From Bin18 sp965200355 (GTDB lineage: Bacteria; Desulfobacterota; Binatia; Bin18): 64,000 nt of DNA. Each line of letters begins with the position of its first letter. The first letter of the stretch is position 1. The stretch is from NCBI GenBank assembly GCA_965200355.1, contig OZ241351.1, forward strand, positions 3,765,930 to 3,829,929, read 5' to 3'. The position numbers were made by a program, and so were the translations under genes. Shown one piece after another: positions 32,676 to 40,812 of this stretch. The notes below the pieces were generated by a model. That model saw only the letters and a list, made by a program, of their open reading frames with translations, searched no databases and was not told where the DNA came from.

Positions 32676-33485
32676 ATGGCACACAGTCCCCACCCCGCAT
32701 TTGATCGACTCGTCAGCATTATGGCGACGCTCCGCAGTCCGAATGGCTGCCCGTGGGATCAAGAGCAAACGCCGCAGACGCTCAAGCCCTACCTCGTCGA
32801 AGAGACCTATGAGGTGTTAGACGCCCTTGAGGCTGAGGACTGGGCTGAGTTGAAAGAAGAATTGGGCGATGTCCTCCTCCAGGTTGTGTTTCACGCGCAG
32901 TTGATGGCAGAAGCCGGGGAATTTACGATTGACGATGTGGCCCAGGCCATTGTCGATAAAATGACCCGCCGCCATCCGCATGTCTTTGGTGGCCTGAAGG
33001 TCGAGAGCCCCGAAGAAGTCAGTCAGAATTGGGCCAAAATCAAAGCGCAGGAGAGGCGGGAAAAAGAGCGGACAAGAGGCGGGGCAGATCAATCCATTCT
33101 GGCCGGTGTTCCCAAAAGCGCGCCGGCCTTGATCCAGGCCCAGCGCTTAGGCGAAAAGGCCACGCGAGTCGGTTTTGACTGGCCGTCGGCGCCGGCGGTC
33201 TTCGAGAAGGTCACAGAAGAGTACCAGGAATTGGCAGCGGCCCTGACAGCGGCAAATACGGAGCAGCAGGAACATGAGCTTGGCGATCTATTGTTTACGT
33301 TGACCAGCCTCGCCCGTCATCTTGACCTGGACGCCGAGTCTGCCCTGCGCAAAGCCAGTCGCCGTTTCAGCAAACGCTTCCGGTACATTGAGGAGCAACT
33401 CACGCGCAACCGGGAGGATATCCATCACACCTCACTGACGCGGCTGGAGGAATTGTGGCAAGCGGCCAAGCAAACGCTGGGGTAG
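32676..33485 (+). CDS. mazG: Nucleoside triphosphate pyrophosphohydrolase MazG
   Basis: The protein is about 269 aa from ATG 32676. It has two all-alpha MazG domains, the first with CPWDQEQTPQTLKPYLVEETYE (shown in part) and EELGDVLLQVVFHA, the second with KVTEEYQEL and HELGDLLFTL. Both keep the EExxE/ExxD metal pattern. It hydrolyses NTPs and damaged or alarmone nucleotides. Its last 54 nt overlap the murJ 3' end tail to tail. Confidence 0.93.
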   Translation: MAHSPHPAFDRLVSIMATLRSPNGCPWDQEQTPQTLKPYLVEETYEVLDALEAEDWAELKEELGDVLLQVVFHAQLMAEAGEFTIDDVAQAIVDKMTRRHPHVFGGLKVESPEEVSQNWAKIKAQERREKERTRGGADQSILAGVPKSAPALIQAQRLGEKATRVGFDWPSAPAVFEKVTEEYQELAAALTAANTEQQEHELGDLLFTLTSLARHLDLDAESALRKASRRFSKRFRYIEEQLTRNREDIHHTSLTRLEELWQAAKQTLG

Positions 33486-35189
33486 GACACCCAGCAAGGC
33501 TCGCAGATCGTCTTTCCCACCCGGCCAGACCAGGACCACAAAACTACCCCCACCGAGCAGGAGCGCCCCGCCGAGACTCCCCAGCCGGCTGAGACGAGAA
33601 CCGGTGGGGGCCAGCCAGTCAATCTGTCCGACCCACCACCAGAGCACAATCAGCATCCCGCCCGAGGCAAGCCCACTCCACAGCAGAGAGACGGCCCAGG
33701 GTCGCCACGGAAAGGCTGAAAGGCGTCGTGACAGCCGAACCGCTTGGAACCCCAGATTGGTCAGAGCCGCGAGCGAGGTCGCCGCGGCAAGACCGACAAC
33801 CCCCCAATGCTGGGCCGAGAGCACGCCACTCACAGCAGCCACACCCTGAGCCAGCCAGTGCGCCTCGGCCGGCAGACTGATACCACCCATGAGGACCAGG
33901 CTCGCGCCTATTTTCGTTATCAAGGCAACCACCCCACCCCACACCGGCGTCCGGGTATCCCCGAGGGCGTACAGACAGGCCGTGACCTGACGGGTCGCCG
34001 CAACCGCCCATAAGCCCAGGGCCAGCGCTTGGAGGGCCGTCGCCGTCAGCACAACGTCCTGGGCGGAAAAGGCCCCTCTGAAAAACAGCACTGTCGTAAT
34101 CGGCGTCGCCAGAACCGCCAGCCCTACCGCCGCGGGCAGGGTGACGATATTGACCAACCGCAGCGCGAACCCCAGACTGTCCTGCATACCGGCCCAGTCC
34201 CGCTGTTGGGCCTGCGTCGCCAGGCTGGGTAGGACCGCGGTACTCAGGGCCACCACAAAAATCCCAACAGGAAATTCAAACAACCGGCTGGCATACCACA
34301 GGCAGGCCACACTGCCCTCTGCCAACAGCGAGGCCAGCAGGGTGCTGATGAGCTGATTGAGTTGAAAAATGCCGGTCCCAAAGACGAGCGGCAGTAAGAG
34401 CCGGCCCATATGCCGGATGGCCGGATGGCCGGGCTACCAGCTCAGGCGCAAGGCGACCCCGTGACGGGCGAGGGCCGGCAACTGCCACAGGAGTTGGCAG
34501 ACTCCACCCAGCACGACCCCATAGGCCAGACTCATCACGGGCTCGGCCATATGGGCAGACAGACCGAGCACACTCAAGATGACCGCGGCGTTAAACAGCA
34601 CCGGAGCAAAGGCCGGCGCCGTAAAGTGTCGGAGCGCATGTAAGACCCCCATGACTAGGGCGGCCGCGCCAACACAGAAGAGATAGATAAACATGACCCT
34701 GGTTAAATCAGTGGTGAGCAGCAGCTTGTCGCCGCTAAAGCCGGGCGCGAAGAAGCGGGTTATGGGGTCAGCCAAGCCTATCCCCAGGCCGGTCACAACA
34801 AGCAGCAGGCCGAGGCCGGTCCCGAAGAAGGCGCGTATCATACGATTCGCCGCGTGCGACCGTCGGGGGAGATATCTGGTCAGCACCGGGACAAAGGCCG
34901 CGTCGGTTGCGCCCTCACCGACGAGACGCCGGAGCAGGTTGGGAATGCGGAACGCAACAAAGAACGCATCAGCGGCCAGGCCGGCTCCAAAGGCAGAGCC
35001 AATGACCATATCCCGCCCCAAGCCGGAAATGCGGCTCAGCAGCGTCAGCCCCCCGATCTGGCCAACCGCCCGAACAACTTGGGCGTTTTCTTCAGACCCT
35101 TTTCGTGCGGCGCGCATACGAGACCCGACAACGTGGCCTCCTCCCTTTTGCCCAGTCGTCCCCTTCAGCCGCTCCCTCTTACGCGACAT
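33432..35189 (-). pseudogene. murJ: Lipid II flippase MurJ interrupted by an in-frame TAG
   Basis: From ATG 35189 the frame shows the MurJ start (GGLTLLSRISGLGRDMVIGSAFG, in part), FFVAFRIPNLLRRLVGEGA and several membrane helices. It stops at TAG 34436-34434 after RLSW. The same frame continues with PGHPAIRHMGRLLLPLVFG and the remaining MurJ helices to 33432. No base is lost: one codon (most simply CAG) has become TAG, and an in-frame ATG follows at 34409. MurJ flips lipid II for cell-wall synthesis and is usually essential. A paralogue elsewhere, re-initiation, suppression or a sequence error are all possible. TAG ends purQ, purF and polA, so it is a normal stop here. Confidence 0.85.
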
Positions 35190-35247
35190 TGATAAGTCTC
35201 CCCACTCATGGTAGGAACAGGGCCTCAGTCAGAGAGGAGTATTGTAC

Positions 35248-35520
35248 GTGGCATCAGGAGAAAAGAAACGTCATCGCCAGAGCGAGGTGCGGCGCGCCCG
35301 TAACCACGCAGCAAAATCACGGGTGAAGACCCTGATGAAAAGAGTGACAGCAGCGGTCGAGAGCGGAGAGAGCGCAACGGTTGAGCAGTCTCTCCGAACG
35401 GCGGTCAGCGCACTCCATCGGGCGGGTCAGAAACGCATTATTCCCAAACACGCGGCAGACCGGTACATTGGCCAGCTCTCAAAATTGGTCCATAAACACA
35501 ACACCGCCACCTCTGCCTAA
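35248..35520 (+). CDS. rpsT: 30S ribosomal protein S20
   Basis: The 90-aa protein starts at GTG 35248, eight bases after AGGAG; a TTG at 35242 is too close to that site. It has the basic helical S20 pattern EKKRHRQSEVRRARNHAAKSRVKT (in part), AVSALHRAGQKRIIPKHAADR and IGQLSKLVHKH. It binds 16S rRNA. It is divergent from murJ, and its stop lies only 9 nt before the terminal repeat of the CRISPR array. Confidence 0.94.
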   Translation: MASGEKKRHRQSEVRRARNHAAKSRVKTLMKRVTAAVESGESATVEQSLRTAVSALHRAGQKRIIPKHAADRYIGQLSKLVHKHNTATSA

Positions 35521-35529
35521 CCCTATCCT

Positions 35530-35930
35530 GTTCCAAGCCGCACCGGCCCGTTAAGGCCGGTGCTTCCATCCGGCAGGAGGCCGTCACCCAACCACGGGTA
35601 GTCGTTTCAATCCTCACCGGCCCGTTAAGGCCGGTGCTTCGCAGTTCAGCCTGAGTGATGTGCCTGCTGGCGAGTATGTTTCAATCCTCACCGGCCCGTT
35701 AAGGCCGGTGCTTCCTGACCGATCTGGACCAAGCTGCCTTCTGCAAGTCGTTTCAATCCTCACCGGCCCGTTAAGGCCGGTGCTTCGGGCAGCCCGTTAC
35801 TACATGCCCAGGAAAACGGCGTTTCAATCCTCACCGGCCCGTTAAGGCCGGTGCTTCGGCGCAACGGCATTGTGTACCAGGTGACCCCGGATGGTTTCAA
35901 TCCTCACCGGCCCGTTAAGGCCGGTGCTTC
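35530..35930 (-). CRISPR. Type I-C CRISPR array, 6 repeats and 5 spacers
   Basis: 37-nt repeats lie at 35530, 35604, 35678, 35750, 35821 and 35894. Spacers are 37, 37, 35, 34 and 36 nt. In the minus-strand orientation each unit holds the stem CACCGGCC/GGCCGGTG around TTAACG and ends in AGGATTGAAAC, the typical crRNA handle. The repeat at 35530-35566 has three changes, all in the handle side, marking it as the old trailer end. The leader therefore lies to the right, between the array and cas2. The other five repeats are identical. No spacer matches the rest of the window by eye. Confidence 0.97.
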
Positions 35931-36108
35931 AGATAGTGCCCAACCCGGTATTTTGGTTGGGGTTTTTTCCTCGTCTGCGCAGACGGGCTGCGGTCTGGCT
36001 GAAACCCGACCGACAGCCTTCTTGCCTCAACGAGAAAAACGTTATTTTTTCATATGATAGCAGCAACGCGATCCTCCCCGGCTTTGTGCCTTCGCTCCTG
36101 GTTCGCGC
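35931..36108 (-). promoter_or_regulatory. CRISPR leader region
   Basis: This 178-nt stretch separates cas2 from the newest repeat. It includes an A/T-rich block (about 36030-36060), a perfect 14-bp palindrome CGTCTGCGCAGACG at 35972-35985, and a terminator-like hairpin that works on the plus strand. No gene is visible in it. It should hold the array promoter and integration signals, but no clear sigma70 boxes are seen. Confidence 0.7.
35939..35968 (+). terminator. Plus-strand intrinsic terminator at the leader edge
   Basis: CCCAACC (35939-35945) pairs with GGTTGGG (35955-35961) and is followed by six T. In this orientation it stops transcripts entering from rpsT through the array. Confidence 0.75.
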
Positions 36109-36399
36109 TCAGACAAGCAGCGGGTCCTCGAAGTTCACCGCGGGATTGACGCCGTAATGTTGACAATACTCGCTTTTTGGCTCTCGTAAACGATAAATCC
36201 GTAAATTATCCTCCTTCTCGTTAATGCAGTGGAGCAACTCCCGAACGAGTTGTTCATACTGAACTTGGTTGACCAGACATTCAAAGACAGACTTCTGCAC
36301 CCGCTGTCCAAAGTTCTTACACACTTGGGCAACTTTGCGTAGCCGTCTTTTGCCGTCGTCTTTTTCCGTTGCGACATCATACGCGACCAACACCTGCAT
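36109..36399 (-). CDS. cas2: CRISPR-associated protein Cas2
   Basis: The 96-aa ferredoxin-fold protein has MQVLVAYDVATEKDDGKRRL with the N-terminal Asp, then VQKSVFECLVNQVQYEQL. C-terminal strands (DNLRIYRL) follow. Cas2 dimers hold together two Cas1 dimers in the spacer-integration complex. Its ATG is eight bases after CGAGGAG and only 25 nt after the diverged repeat that separates it from cas1. Confidence 0.94.
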   Translation of the reverse strand: MQVLVAYDVATEKDDGKRRLRKVAQVCKNFGQRVQKSVFECLVNQVQYEQLVRELLHCINEKEDNLRIYRLREPKSEYCQHYGVNPAVNFEDPLLV

Positions 36400-36423
36400 G
36401 CCTGAGTCTCCTCGCGGTCGTTT

Positions 36424-36462
36424 GTTTCAATCCTTACCAGTCCACTTACACTGGTGCGCTTC
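36424..36462 (-). repeat. Orphan CRISPR-like repeat between cas1 and cas2
   Basis: A 39-nt relative of the array repeat starts one base after the cas1 stop. On the minus strand it begins GAAGC, has a 6-bp stem ACCAGT/ACTGGT with loop GTAAGTGG, and ends AGGATTGAAAC, identical to the array handle over 11 nt. Two stem positions differ from the array in both arms (A-T for G-C and T-A for C-G), so pairing is kept. There is no partner repeat and so no normal spacer. Confidence 0.9.
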
Positions 36463-36463
36463 C

Positions 36464-37495
36464 TCAACGATAGAGGAAGGGGAGATAGCTCTCCATATCC
36501 CCACGGAGAACACGGGCCAATAGACGGGCCTGGGTATGCGGGATAAGCCCAATGGGCATTTTCTTCTCCAATACGGGATGCTGTAACTCTTCCTGTTTGC
36601 GCTTCTGATAGGCCATAATGACTTCTCTCCGCCCTTCATCCTCAAGATGCACAGCCCCACCAGGCCGTTCGACAAAATGCTTGGCGGTGATTTGCCGACG
36701 ATTGATCAGACTCAAGGCCAAGCGCTCGGCAATCACTGAACGCAGTTCTTCCATCAGGTCCAATCCGAGGGCCGGCCGTCCTGGCCGCAGCACGTGAAGA
36801 AAACCCATCTGCGGGTCAAGACCGACCCCTTCAGCAGCCGCTACACAGTCGTTCAAGAGCAGCGCATACAAAAACGACAGGAGGGCGTTCGTTGGGTCGC
36901 GGGGCGGGCGGCGATTGCGACCTTTGAGCGCAAAGGTCTTTCTCTCTTCGCGGACCATGCAGCTAAATGAACCGAAGTGTTGGCGAGCAGCTTCGCCCTC
37001 AAAGCCACGCAGTTGGTCCAGGTCTGCAACCTCGGGGAGCTGTCTGACGCTGAAACCCAAGCGGCGCGCGGTTTCTTTGAGCGCGGTCGCGTCGTCTGCG
37101 TTTTTCGTTTCGCGGGCCGCCCGCAGGACAATTTGCCGCGTGTTCTGGATTTTACCGGCAACGATATTGCGAGCAATGGCTAAGGTCTGTTCTGGGTCGG
37201 TGATTGCCTGGTGCTGCGCTCTACGGAGCAGGACATTGCCCGAGACCGGCCCTTCGAGGCGTCCCTTAAAACGGCCATTGCGGTCCAGAAAAACAACGGA
37301 CCGGCCATCATCGGCACAACGGTGTAAGACTGCCGGGCTGACGAGGACGTTGCCAAAACACACCAGGCCGCCAAGGTGGTGCAGGGGCACCTGGAGCTTG
37401 GTTTCTCCTTCAATCTGAACACGCAGGGTTTCGTGGTCGAGCCGCACATAGGCTTCTGGAGTGGTCACGTACAAGGTATTGAGAAGTTGGTGCAT
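36464..37495 (-). CDS. cas1: CRISPR-associated integrase Cas1 (type I-C)
   Basis: The 343-aa protein has an N-terminal beta domain (LYVTTPEAYVRLDHETLRV, in part) and a helical catalytic domain. The metal-binding residues are seen in FEGEAARQHF (Glu), GFLHVLRPGRPAL (His) and DLMEELR (Asp/Glu). With Cas2 it integrates new spacers at the leader end. Nothing disrupts the frame. It lies 12 nt after cas4. Confidence 0.96.
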   Translation of the reverse strand: MHQLLNTLYVTTPEAYVRLDHETLRVQIEGETKLQVPLHHLGGLVCFGNVLVSPAVLHRCADDGRSVVFLDRNGRFKGRLEGPVSGNVLLRRAQHQAITDPEQTLAIARNIVAGKIQNTRQIVLRAARETKNADDATALKETARRLGFSVRQLPEVADLDQLRGFEGEAARQHFGSFSCMVREERKTFALKGRNRRPPRDPTNALLSFLYALLLNDCVAAAEGVGLDPQMGFLHVLRPGRPALGLDLMEELRSVIAERLALSLINRRQITAKHFVERPGGAVHLEDEGRREVIMAYQKRKQEELQHPVLEKKMPIGLIPHTQARLLARVLRGDMESYLPFLYR

Positions 37496-37507
37496 AGGGG
37501 GCGGTCC

Positions 37508-38152
37508 TTACTCTTGTCCGGTGAGAAACAACGTGTCCCGCACGTCTTGCTGACGTGTTTTTGCCGTCAGCACTGAGGGGAGACACGCATCCTGCAAGGA
37601 ACAGTGCGTGCAGCGGGCGTCATTGACAGCGGGGGGCAGGAGGGACGTGACCAGCATATGCCGAATGGCCGTCACGGTGTGGGCCACCTTCTCGCGCAGG
37701 GCTGGGGTGAAGTGCACCACCCGCCGCCGGCGTGAGCTGTGGTGGAAGATAGCGCCTTCGGGCACGGCCTGTCCGGTCATCTCCTCCAGACACAGTGCCT
37801 GAGCGCAGAGTTGCAGGTCGTCGTGTTCTTTTTGTCGGCGCGGGCCATGTTTGTACTCAACCGGGTAGGGAGTTGCGCCATGAAATTCGACCACATCCGC
37901 CCGCCCGGTCAATCCCAGCCGGGACGACCACAGCGGCAGCGCCCGCTCAACCCGCACGCCGGCCTCAACCGTATGCTCCGGCTCATCCACCTGCGTATGC
38001 ACGGCCCGGCCCCGGAGGGTGTACAGGTTCTCGTCGAACGTCTGTTCCTGATGAATCAGGGCGCACTGCCGCGGGCAATAGCTGTAGTGCTCCAGGGCGG
38101 AAATCATGATGCGGGTGTTGTCCGCCCCTGCGGGGTGCGGTTTCTGTGTCAT
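37508..38152 (-). CDS. cas4: CRISPR-associated exonuclease Cas4
   Basis: The 214-aa RecB-like nuclease has the first cluster ligand in YSYCPRQCALIHQEQ. Nuclease motifs GRAVHTQVD, LTGRADVVEF and YPVEYKHG follow, with QLCAQALCLEEM. The C-terminal Cys set RCTHCSLQDAC completes the 4Fe-4S cluster. Cas4 selects and trims prespacers by PAM in type I-C adaptation. It is intact and starts 5 nt after the cas7 stop. Confidence 0.95.
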   Translation of the reverse strand: MTQKPHPAGADNTRIMISALEHYSYCPRQCALIHQEQTFDENLYTLRGRAVHTQVDEPEHTVEAGVRVERALPLWSSRLGLTGRADVVEFHGATPYPVEYKHGPRRQKEHDDLQLCAQALCLEEMTGQAVPEGAIFHHSSRRRRVVHFTPALREKVAHTVTAIRHMLVTSLLPPAVNDARCTHCSLQDACLPSVLTAKTRQQDVRDTLFLTGQE

Positions 38153-38156
38153 ACGG

Positions 38157-39028
38157 CTATCCGACGAGTCGAGTCAGGCTGACGCCTAGGGGTAAATTAT
38201 TCTCGTCTACTGCTACACGATAATGGTCAAAATCGCGCGGCACGAGAATGTCGGCTTTGAGTTTGGGTTGAATGCGCGCAAAAAGATCGTAGGCGTGGGC
38301 GTTCCCGAGTTGGGAGTCGTGCCTGAAGACATACAGCCCACGGGTTGCCATCTCCCCACGGGCTGCCGAGCGGTCATGCTCGAACATATTGGCGAGCGCT
38401 TCCCATAGTAAATCGAGGTCGGTACTGGAAAACTCCGTTTGCGTCGCGAGATGCGCTGAGACAAAGCCGTGTGCCACGTACAGACCATACGGCACGGTAT
38501 GCTTACGCCCCATCGTGCGGTTGTCTCCCTCTTGTTTTGTCGCTTCTGCTTCCGTTGCCACTGCCATACGGGTAATCGAATGTTCCTGAGCAACGATAGG
38601 ATCAGCCGAACGCGCAAACGTTAATTGGACTGGACCGCGCACTTGGCCACAGTTCACGCCTGTAGACATCACCGCCCCAAAGGTCCGTACATCGTAGAAG
38701 TTTTTACACATCCAGGCCCGTGCTTCGTGGACCTTGTCGCCGCCTTTCCGCTTCTTCGCGTCGCCCTTAATGAGGCCACCGGGCCGATAGCTTCATACGC
38801 GCGTTCATGCTGTTTGTTCAGGATTGCTCTCTCCTTCACATAAATTTCAAACGGTGGCTGTTCTCCTTTTACGAGACCGACATAATTACGCACCTTGCGC
38901 TTCAAGCTCACGTCCGTCACTAGCCCACGCCCGGTCTCGGCATCGACGCGCGGGAGATTGCCCGCGTCGGGGTTGCCGTCTTTCACATCGAATAACAGAA
39001 CAAAGTCGTATCGGTTCTCAATTGCCAT
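38157..39028 (-). pseudogene. cas7: Cas7/Csd2 backbone protein, one-base frameshift
   Basis: The N-terminal part from ATG 39028 reads YDFVLLFDVKDGNPDAGNLPR, VDAETGRGLVTDVSLKRKVR and AYEAIGP, typical of Csd2. The second frame continues LIKGDAKKRKGGDKVHEARAW, MCKNFYDVRTFGAVMSTG and onward to 38157. The total of 872 nt is one short of 291 codons. The simplest repair is one G added to the GGG run at 38781-38783 (plus strand), restoring a 290-aa protein of normal length. Cas7 coats the crRNA in Cascade. As written no full Cas7 can be made without frameshifting. A homopolymer error in the assembly is a real alternative. Confidence 0.9.
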
Positions 39029-39030
39029 GC

Positions 39031-40812
39031 TTAGGCCCCTTCCTTTACATCAGTATCCAGTGGTTTGAAAAAATCCTGCCGTTGATGGTAGTAGCCAATA
39101 GCGAAACGTCCCTGGTCTTCGATCCGTAATTGGGCGGGGAACTCGCTCAGCCCCTCCATGATCTCGCCAATACGCTTCTCGAAATTTACTGCCCGCCCCC
39201 GATTCTCCAATTTGGAGAGATGGTGGTTCTTCAGCTTGAGCAAAGTCGGCAACACGGTGACTGGTGTACTCGACGCCGCTCCGTAAAACCGGTCTCGTAT
39301 GGTAGCATTGATGCCGGGATTGGCTTCTTCCTGAATCTTCTCCAGAACCGCAAACAGTCGGCCCAAGCGATAGCCAATCTGTGTATTCGCTTCGTCCAGG
39401 GACATTCTGAACTCCTCCTTTATAGTCAGGTTTGCATACCGTGTCGCGCGATTGATGCAGGCTTTCATCAGGGCAGCGCGAGCATACGTCACTTCATGTT
39501 CAGCGCGAATCCGGCGCACGGCGGCCGCCAGCAGCGTTTGCGGATATGGCACCCCTGCGAAAATGCTGCGTATCAATTCGCCTCCAAGGTTTGGCGGGAT
39601 GTTATCTGCCTTGCCTTGGGTTGCCACGGATACCAACAGGCGAAAGAGCGAGAGATAGGGGGGGTCACGTGGCGAGCGTTCAATAATCAGATCGTCGAAG
39701 TGTTGCTTAATCCGCCCGGCCATTTCCGCCACCGTACCGTGCTGCCAGAAACGGATGGCTATCCGCGCCGCGTTGGGAGCAAGTCCAAGGGCGAAGAACT
39801 TCGTCTGGCCGGTGTCGTTTTCCAGTAAGCCCTGGTCGATAGCAGTGTAGAGACTCCGCACAGCCCGGACATTACGGTCGGGATCGTCCTTGGGCGGCTC
39901 TCCAAAAATATCCACAATTCCGGTTTCCCACTCCGTTTGTCTGTCTGCCCAGAACACGACGCTCGCGTCTCCAACTTGTAAACGCTGAGGGGAATCTTTG
40001 CGAAGCAGGTGGTTGAGTGCGGTGGTATAGCTAAACGAGGCGTGTTTACTGATAGGTGAATTGTACCCTTGCGACTTGTTAAATGAACGAAAGGCCGGGT
40101 TTTCCACATCATTGACTGAGACGATATTGGCCCCTGACGTTTGTGCGCCCCAAACCCCCTTTATGACGATCTCGTTTTTTGTGATGGGAACTTCTTTCTC
40201 ACCAGTAATGAGGCATGTTCCGTGTAGGGCGCCGGAATCGGCTAATAAGCGGGCTTTTTTATATACTGCGATGACAGCAGGACGATCTTGGACGTAAATT
40301 GGACCATCGTTCATTAGGCGAAATGCTATAATAGGATCACGTTTCTCAAAATCTTCTGCCAAGTTAAATCGGGCTAAAAGACGCCCTGTACGTCCGGGGT
40401 CGTTCTTCAGTCTTTCACAGAATATTTTTACCGCGCGAATGCCCACGTCGTGACAATCACGCAACCATGTCTCGATAGTCGAGATAAAGCTTTCTAGCTT
40501 CAATGCACCTTTTTTCCCTCTTCCAAAAACAAAGCTCGCATTATCCCAAAGAAGGTTTGCGTCTTTCCCGCTATTCGTGTGTTTTAGGGTCTGTTTACCT
40601 ATAGCCGGGAGCATCACGTCCAGACCTGTGATCCTTGTTTTTTGTTTTGTAAAGACAGTCTCAACGTTGACGCATTCACCGGATTCATCGAGAACTAAGA
40701 CATAGTCGATTCCTCGCCGGATCCATCCTTCTGGGGGTATTCCGGCGTCGCCCAACTCGATTATCCTTTGGTAGTAGTCATAGAGCGCAAAATCATCCCC
40801 GGACCTCCTCAC
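39031..40812 (-). CDS. cas8c: Type I-C large subunit Cas8c/Csd1, start region abnormal
   Basis: The main frame encodes about 590 residues. It has ALYDYYQRIIELG, CLITGEKEVPITK, LRKDSPQRLQVGDASVVFWAD, LAPNAARIAIRFW and the C-terminal YRLGRLFAVLEKIQEEANP, the Csd1 signature. Cas8c recognises the PAM and carries the fused small-subunit product. The ideal start, ATG 40796, overlaps the cas5 stop as ATGA and lies 7 nt after AGGAGG. From it the frame reads MILRSMTTTKG and stops. The true frame would join after loss of one (or four) bases near codon 3-4. The only in-frame start is GTG 40812, inside cas5 and without a proper ribosome-binding site. Confidence 0.88.
   Translation of the reverse strand: MRRSGDDFALYDYYQRIIELGDAGIPPEGWIRRGIDYVLVLDESGECVNVETVFTKQKTRITGLDVMLPAIGKQTLKHTNSGKDANLLWDNASFVFGRGKKGALKLESFISTIETWLRDCHDVGIRAVKIFCERLKNDPGRTGRLLARFNLAEDFEKRDPIIAFRLMNDGPIYVQDRPAVIAVYKKARLLADSGALHGTCLITGEKEVPITKNEIVIKGVWGAQTSGANIVSVNDVENPAFRSFNKSQGYNSPISKHASFSYTTALNHLLRKDSPQRLQVGDASVVFWADRQTEWETGIVDIFGEPPKDDPDRNVRAVRSLYTAIDQGLLENDTGQTKFFALGLAPNAARIAIRFWQHGTVAEMAGRIKQHFDDLIIERSPRDPPYLSLFRLLVSVATQGKADNIPPNLGGELIRSIFAGVPYPQTLLAAAVRRIRAEHEVTYARAALMKACINRATRYANLTIKEEFRMSLDEANTQIGYRLGRLFAVLEKIQEEANPGINATIRDRFYGAASSTPVTVLPTLLKLKNHHLSKLENRGRAVNFEKRIGEIMEGLSEFPAQLRIEDQGRFAIGYYHQRQDFFKPLDTDVKEGA

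Noticed and set aside
34434..34436. TAG read as a sense codon (recoding) in murJ
   Set aside because: purQ, purF and polA end normally in TAG, so TAG is a stop in this genome; recoding at one site only is not supported.
35567..35893. Self-targeting spacers
   Set aside because: None of the five spacers was seen elsewhere in the window by eye; a database search against phages was not possible.
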